Shown piece after piece: positions 8,040-11,132 of a stretch of DNA of 11,132 bases. How positions within the stretch are numbered: the first letter of the stretch is position 1; each line of letters begins with the position of its first letter. The position numbers and the translations under genes are program-made. The stretch is from Candidatus Neomicrothrix sp. UBA4742 (lineage in GTDB: Bacteria; Actinomycetota; Acidimicrobiia; Acidimicrobiales; Acidimicrobilacustridaceae), in NCBI GenBank assembly GCA_002403895.1, contig DHIQ01000251.1, forward strand, positions 1-11,132. Reading direction: 5' to 3'. The notes beneath the pieces were generated by a model. The model searched no databases, was not told the DNA's origin, and was given only the letters and a program-made list of their open reading frames with translations.

Positions 8040-8452
8040 TGGCTGACAACGACATCCTTGCCCGTTCTCGCGACGCCGGAGCTGATGCGGTGCAGAAGGC
8101 GACCGACGCCGTCGACCAGTTCGTGAGCCAGCTCAACAAGGCGTCAGATCAAATGAACAAGCGGTCCGAGGACCAGGTCCGCCAGGCCCAGGAGTTCATG
8201 ACCGATGCGTTCGAGCGCGGACGGAAAGCGACCGAGCGGTTGGTAGGGACGGTCGACAAGGAGTTGCGGGCCCAGATAGCGGCTCTCCGCAAGGAGATGC
8301 AGCGGCTCGAGCGTCGGCTGAACGAAGCGGGGCGTCGGGCGGGCCTCTCTGGCGGTCGTCGCGCTCCGGCCAAGAAGACCGCGGCCAAGAAGACCGCGGC
8401 CAAGAAGACCGCAGCCAAGAAGGCTACGGCCAAGAAGACCGCAGCACGCTGA
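8039..8452 (+). CDS. Small coiled-coil protein with Lys/Ala-rich histone-like tail
   Basis: This is a 137-aa protein that I recognise only by type. Residues about 5-95 are a long amphipathic, charged helix or coiled coil (VQKATDAVDQFVSQLNKA, then EFMTDAFERGRKATERLVGTV and ALRKEMQRLERRLNEAGRR), like phasin-family proteins and other helical-bundle proteins. Residues about 106-137 are a basic tail of five AKKTA-type pentapeptides, like the C-terminus of histone H1, PhaF-type phasins and mycobacterial HupB, which bind DNA. It could tether something to the nucleoid or bind polyhydroxyalkanoate granules; no other granule gene lies in the window. The position between the HAD gene and tlyA matches that of the small gene Rv1693 in M. 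tuberculosis, but the sequences need not be related. The ATG is supported by the -10 box 7 nt upstream. Confidence 0.8.
   Translation: MADNDILARSRDAGADAVQKATDAVDQFVSQLNKASDQMNKRSEDQVRQAQEFMTDAFERGRKATERLVGTVDKELRAQIAALRKEMQRLERRLNEAGRRAGLSGGRRAPAKKTAAKKTAAKKTAAKKATAKKTAAR
8369..8443 (+). repeat. Five 15-bp tandem repeats coding for AKKTA
   Basis: The unit GCCAAGAAGACCGCG is repeated in frame at 8369-8383, 8384-8398, 8399-8413, 8414-8428 and 8429-8443. The first two copies are identical, the third and fifth differ only in the last base, and the fourth is the most diverged (AKKAT). Near-identity at the DNA level suggests recent slippage or expansion, so copy number is likely to vary between strains. 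Confidence 0.95.
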
Positions 8453-8490
8453 GCCCGCTCGTCCCACTGGAACTCGGTCGTCGCTGACTC

Positions 8491-9303
8491 GTGGCCCTCC
8501 GGCGGCGGCTCGACGCCGAGATGGTGCGACGTGGGTTGGTGGCCAGTCGAGAGCGAGCGCAGGCCGACATCGCCGCTGGTCGCGTCCTGGTGGGGGGCAC
8601 CGTGGCCGCCAAGCCGGCCCGGCTGGTGGCTCCCGGCGAGGCCATCGTGGTGCAGGGCCCCGGACCGCGCTTCGTCAGCCGGGCGGGGGACAAGCTGGAC
8701 GGCGCGCTGGATCGTTTCGGCTTGGACGTGTCCGGAATGCGGGTGCTCGACGCGGGGGCCTCGACGGGCGGCTTCTCCGACTGTCTCCTGCAGCGCGGGG
8801 CGGCGCGGATCGTGGCCGTCGACGTGGGTTATGGCCAGCTCCATGAGCGGGTGGCCGATGACCCGCGGGTGCGGGTGCTGGACCGCACGAACGTTCGTCA
8901 TCTGGATGCCGCGCTGGTCGGCGAGCCGATCGATCTTGTCACTGCCGATCTGTCGTTCATCTCCCTCCGTCTGGTGATCGATGCACTGTTGTCGGTGCTC
9001 GAGCCCGAAGGAAGGGTGGTCAGCCTGGTGAAGCCCCAATTCGAAGCGGGACGAGAGGTCGTGGCCCGTGGCCGGGGTCTGGTGGGGGATCCCCGGGTGT
9101 GGGCGGGGGTCCTCGAGGAGGTCACGTCCGCGTTCGAGGCCGCGGGAGCCGCCATCATGGGGGTCATGGTGTCGCCCATCACCGGGGCCGAAGGCAACGT
9201 CGAGTTCCTGCTCCACGCCCAGCGCGGCGGGGTCGCAAGCCCCGACCGTGCCGCCCTGGTGCAAGCCGCGATGGCTGAGGCCATCGATCGGGGAGACGGC
9301 TGA
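8491..9303 (+). CDS. tlyA: TlyA, 16S/23S rRNA cytidine-2'-O-methyltransferase
   Basis: This 270-aa enzyme uses S-adenosylmethionine to methylate the 2'-OH of C1409 in 16S and C1920 in 23S rRNA (E. coli numbering), which in mycobacteria makes ribosomes sensitive to capreomycin and viomycin. Residues 1-58 are an S4-type RNA-binding domain (RLDAEMVRRGLVASRERAQADI). The rest is a FtsJ/RrmJ-like methyltransferase with the SAM loop DAGASTGGF (87-95). The catalytic tetrad seen in M. tuberculosis TlyA is present: Lys68, Asp153 (TADLSFISL), Lys181 (LVKPQFEAG) and Glu238 (GNVEFL). The GTG start is chosen because the N-terminus then aligns with the mycobacterial protein. No Shine-Dalgarno site precedes it, and an ATG at 8521 would cut off part of the S4 domain. 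Its stop overlaps the recN start by 1 nt. Haemolysin annotations are historical. Confidence 0.95.
   Translation: MALRRRLDAEMVRRGLVASRERAQADIAAGRVLVGGTVAAKPARLVAPGEAIVVQGPGPRFVSRAGDKLDGALDRFGLDVSGMRVLDAGASTGGFSDCLLQRGAARIVAVDVGYGQLHERVADDPRVRVLDRTNVRHLDAALVGEPIDLVTADLSFISLRLVIDALLSVLEPEGRVVSLVKPQFEAGREVVARGRGLVGDPRVWAGVLEEVTSAFEAAGAAIMGVMVSPITGAEGNVEFLLHAQRGGVASPDRAALVQAAMAEAIDRGDG
9290..9295 (+). promoter_or_regulatory. Ribosome binding site of recN inside tlyA
   Basis: GGGGAG (9290-9295) lies 7 nt before the recN ATG at 9303, within the last codons of tlyA. Together with the 1-nt TGATG stop/start overlap it points to coupled translation and supports this start. Confidence 0.7.
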
Positions 9304-10889
9304 TGCTGGGGGAGCTGGCGGTACGCGACCTGGGAGTCATCCGTGATCTGCGGTTGGTGCTGGGGCCGGGTATGACCGCGGTGACCGGCGAGACGGGCGC
9401 GGGCAAGACGCTGATCGTCGAAGCCATCGAGTTGCTGGTCGGCGGTCGCGCCGACCCGACGATGGTGCGCCACGGGGCGGACGAAGCGACGGTGGAAGGT
9501 CGCTTCCTGATCGACGACGACGAGGTCGTGCTGCGCCGGGTCGTACCCCACCAGGGACGGTCGAGGGCCTACGTCGACGGTCGGTTGGCCACTGCGTCGG
9601 AGCTGGCCGAGTGGGGCCGGCGGCTGGTGGACCTGCACGGCCAGCACGATCATCAGTCACTGCTGTCGACACCCGTCCAACGGGCAGCCCTCGACCGGTT
9701 CGGCGGGGTGGATCTCGAGCCGCTGCACCTGGCCCGCAAGGCGCTGGCCGAGCTCGACGCGCAGCTGGCGGAGCTGGGTGGAGATCCGCGAGAGCGGGCC
9801 CGCGAGCTCGACCTGCTCCGATTCCAAGCGGAGGAACTGGTGGGAGCAGGGCTCGATGACCCCGACGAGGACGACGAGCTCGAACGCGAGGAGGATCGCC
9901 TGGGCGACGCGGTGGCTCACCGTGAGGCGCTCGCCGCGGCGCTGGAGGCGGTGGATATCGACGACGGGTCCGGCGCTGGCCTGGCTCGGGCAGTCGCCGC
10001 CCTCGACGGCCGGCGGCCTTTCGCGGCCGAAGCCATCCGACTCCGGAGCCTGGCCGCCGAGCTGACCGACATCGCCTCTGAGCTGCGAGCCGCCGGCGAC
10101 CAGGTCGAGGAGGACCCCGAGCGACTCGACGAGGTGCGAGCCCGACGGCGCCTGCTCCATGAGCTCCGGCGCAAATACGGCGAAGACCTCAGCGAGGTCA
10201 TGGCCTATCGCGACGAGATCACCGCCAGAGTGGGGACGTTGGCCGACCGGGATCGCCTGGCCGCAGAGCTCGACGAGCGTCGCGACGACGCGTTGGCCGC
10301 TATCGCCGACGCCGAGCACGAGGTGGGCGTGGCCCGACGGCGGGCGGCGCCCGATCTGGCCACGGCCACCCAGGCCCACCTCGTCGAGCTGGCCATGGCC
10401 AAGGCCGTCGTCGAGGTGTCGGTGGGCGACGATCCTGGTGACGACGTGACCTTCCTGCTGGCTGCCAACGCCGGAAGCCCACCGTTGCCGCTGGCTCGAG
10501 TGGCTTCCGGTGGGGAGCTGGCCCGCACCATGCTGGCCCTGCGCCTGGTCCTGTCGGAGGCCCCGCCGACGCTCGTGTTCGACGAGGTCGACGCCGGGAT
10601 CGGCGGCACCGCGGCGACCGCGGTGGGTCGATCGCTGGCGGCACTGGGGTCGGATCATCAGGTGCTGGTGGTGACCCACCTCCCGCAGGTGGCAGTGTTC
10701 GGGGACGCCCAGGTGGGCATCACGAAGGCGGAAGCCGACGACGCCGTGATCACGATTGCGACCGTGCTCGACGAGGGCGCTCGTTCGGTGGAACTGGCCC
10801 GCATGTTGTCGGGCTCGCCTGACTCGTCAACGGCGCGCCAACACGCCGATGAGCTGTTGGCCGACGCCGCGATCCAGCGTGGGCGTTGA
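9303..10889 (+). CDS. recN: DNA repair protein RecN (SMC-like ATPase)
   Basis: This 528-aa protein acts early in double-strand break repair by recombination, as an SMC-like ATPase that holds DNA ends or sister strands together. It has an N-terminal Walker A GETGAGKT (29-36), the segment DLHGQHDHQSLL (110-121), a central charged helical region of about residues 140-350 forming the antiparallel coiled coil, the ABC signature ASGGELAR (401-408), Walker B TLVFDEVDAGIGG (423-435, with Asp427 and Glu428) and an H-loop VVTHLPQVA (His459). All ATPase motifs are intact. The length is a little below the usual 550-590 aa, the difference falling in the coiled-coil part. It follows tlyA directly; in mycobacteria a NAD kinase gene lies between them. 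The stop TGA overlaps a TTGACA hexamer of doubtful meaning. Confidence 0.96.
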   Translation: MLGELAVRDLGVIRDLRLVLGPGMTAVTGETGAGKTLIVEAIELLVGGRADPTMVRHGADEATVEGRFLIDDDEVVLRRVVPHQGRSRAYVDGRLATASELAEWGRRLVDLHGQHDHQSLLSTPVQRAALDRFGGVDLEPLHLARKALAELDAQLAELGGDPRERARELDLLRFQAEELVGAGLDDPDEDDELEREEDRLGDAVAHREALAAALEAVDIDDGSGAGLARAVAALDGRRPFAAEAIRLRSLAAELTDIASELRAAGDQVEEDPERLDEVRARRRLLHELRRKYGEDLSEVMAYRDEITARVGTLADRDRLAAELDERRDDALAAIADAEHEVGVARRRAAPDLATATQAHLVELAMAKAVVEVSVGDDPGDDVTFLLAANAGSPPLPLARVASGGELARTMLALRLVLSEAPPTLVFDEVDAGIGGTAATAVGRSLAALGSDHQVLVVTHLPQVAVFGDAQVGITKAEADDAVITIATVLDEGARSVELARMLSGSPDSSTARQHADELLADAAIQRGR

Positions 10890-10927
10890 CATCGCGACCC
10901 GTACACCGGGCGGGGCGCCTGCCGCGC

Positions 10928-10966
10928 TACCGTGAGCTTCCGTCGTGTTGTCGGCGGTTGAGGAGG
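10928..10966 (+). promoter_or_regulatory. Candidate pyrG promoter and ribosome binding site
   Basis: TACCGT (10928-10933) fits a TANNNT -10 box in the 82-nt gap between recN and pyrG. AGGAGG (10961-10966) is a perfect Shine-Dalgarno sequence, 5 nt before the GTG at 10972. The ribosome binding site is secure; the promoter is tentative because no -35 is seen at the right distance. No intrinsic terminator or attenuator hairpin with a T run is present in this gap. Confidence 0.55.
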
Positions 10967-10971
10967 AAGCA

Positions 10972-11132
10972 GTGACGAAGCACATCTTCGTGACCGGAGG
11001 TGTGGCCAGCTCCCTGGGAAAGGGGCTCACAGCGTCCTCGCTGGGCCGGCTGCTCAAGGCCCGGGGTCTCCGGGTGACCATGCAGAAGCTCGATCCGTAC
11101 ATCAACGTGGATCCGGGCACCATGAACCCCTT
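10972..11132 (+). CDS. pyrG: CTP synthase, N-terminal part (cut by window end)
   Basis: The first 53 codons of CTP synthase are present; the enzyme makes CTP from UTP, glutamine and ATP in the cytosol. The N-terminus reads [21 protein letters not shown] followed by [13 protein letters not shown] and [16 protein letters not shown]. This is the nearly invariant start of the synthetase domain, including the P-loop-like [10 protein letters not shown] and the [11 protein letters not shown] stretch. The GTG start is fixed by the AGGAGG 5 nt upstream and by the family N-terminus. The remaining roughly 490 codons, including the glutaminase domain, lie beyond the window. Gene order recN-pyrG is shared with other actinobacteria. 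Confidence 0.97.
   Translation, partial: MTKHIFVTGGVASSLGKGLTASSLGRLLKARGLRVTMQKLDPYINVDPGTMNP

Noticed and set aside
8369..8443. Tandem 15-bp repeats as a CRISPR-like array
   Set aside because: The units are contiguous, in frame and coding (AKKTA), without spacers.
10886..10891. Perfect TTGACA hexamer overlapping the recN stop, as a -35 box for pyrG
   Set aside because: No TANNNT lies 16-19 nt downstream; TACCGT at 10928 is 36 nt away. Treated as chance.

Overview
This is a GC-rich chromosomal stretch from an actinobacterium. I think it is most likely a member of the Acidimicrobiia or a related deep lineage, but that placement is inference. The evidence is the ribosomal RNA sequence, the strong G/C bias at third codon positions, GTG starts, TANNNT -10 boxes placed 7-8 nt before start codons (leaderless transcripts), and the gene order TPR protein / HAD phosphatase / small protein / tlyA / recN / pyrG, which resembles the Rv1691-Rv1699 region of Mycobacterium tuberculosis as I remember it.

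Layout. Positions 1-224 are the 3' end of a 23S rRNA gene, followed by a short spacer, a complete 5S rRNA gene and a strong intrinsic terminator, so this is the end of a ribosomal RNA operon. A TPR-repeat protein with a long Ser/Arg/Gly-rich N-terminal arm follows (506-1726). Next comes a central-carbon block: a class I fructose-bisphosphate aldolase of the FbaB type (1838-2893), then korA and korB (3083-5966), the two subunits of a CoA-dependent 2-oxoacid (probably 2-oxoglutarate):ferredoxin oxidoreductase. A DUF1015 protein of unknown function lies convergent to korB on the minus strand (5963-7150), and their stop codons overlap in one CTAG.

Divergent from DUF1015 runs a plus-strand housekeeping series: a NagD-type HAD phosphatase (7222-8028), a small coiled-coil protein with a lysine/alanine-rich histone H1-like tail (8039-8452), the rRNA methyltransferase TlyA (8491-9303), the DNA-repair ATPase RecN (9303-10889) and the first 53 codons of CTP synthase PyrG (10972 to the window edge).

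How the genes work together. The aldolase serves glycolysis/gluconeogenesis, and KorAB makes or uses succinyl-CoA at the 2-oxoglutarate step with ferredoxin as electron carrier. The tlyA-recN segment is a conserved information-processing cluster. Two departures from the usual actinobacterial order stand out: no NAD kinase gene lies between tlyA and recN, which overlap by 1 nt, and the metabolic block plus DUF1015 separates the TPR gene from the HAD/tlyA cluster. I see no mobile element, CRISPR array, toxin-antitoxin module or evident new defence system. The region is mostly core genome, and the points of interest are in regulation and gene order.
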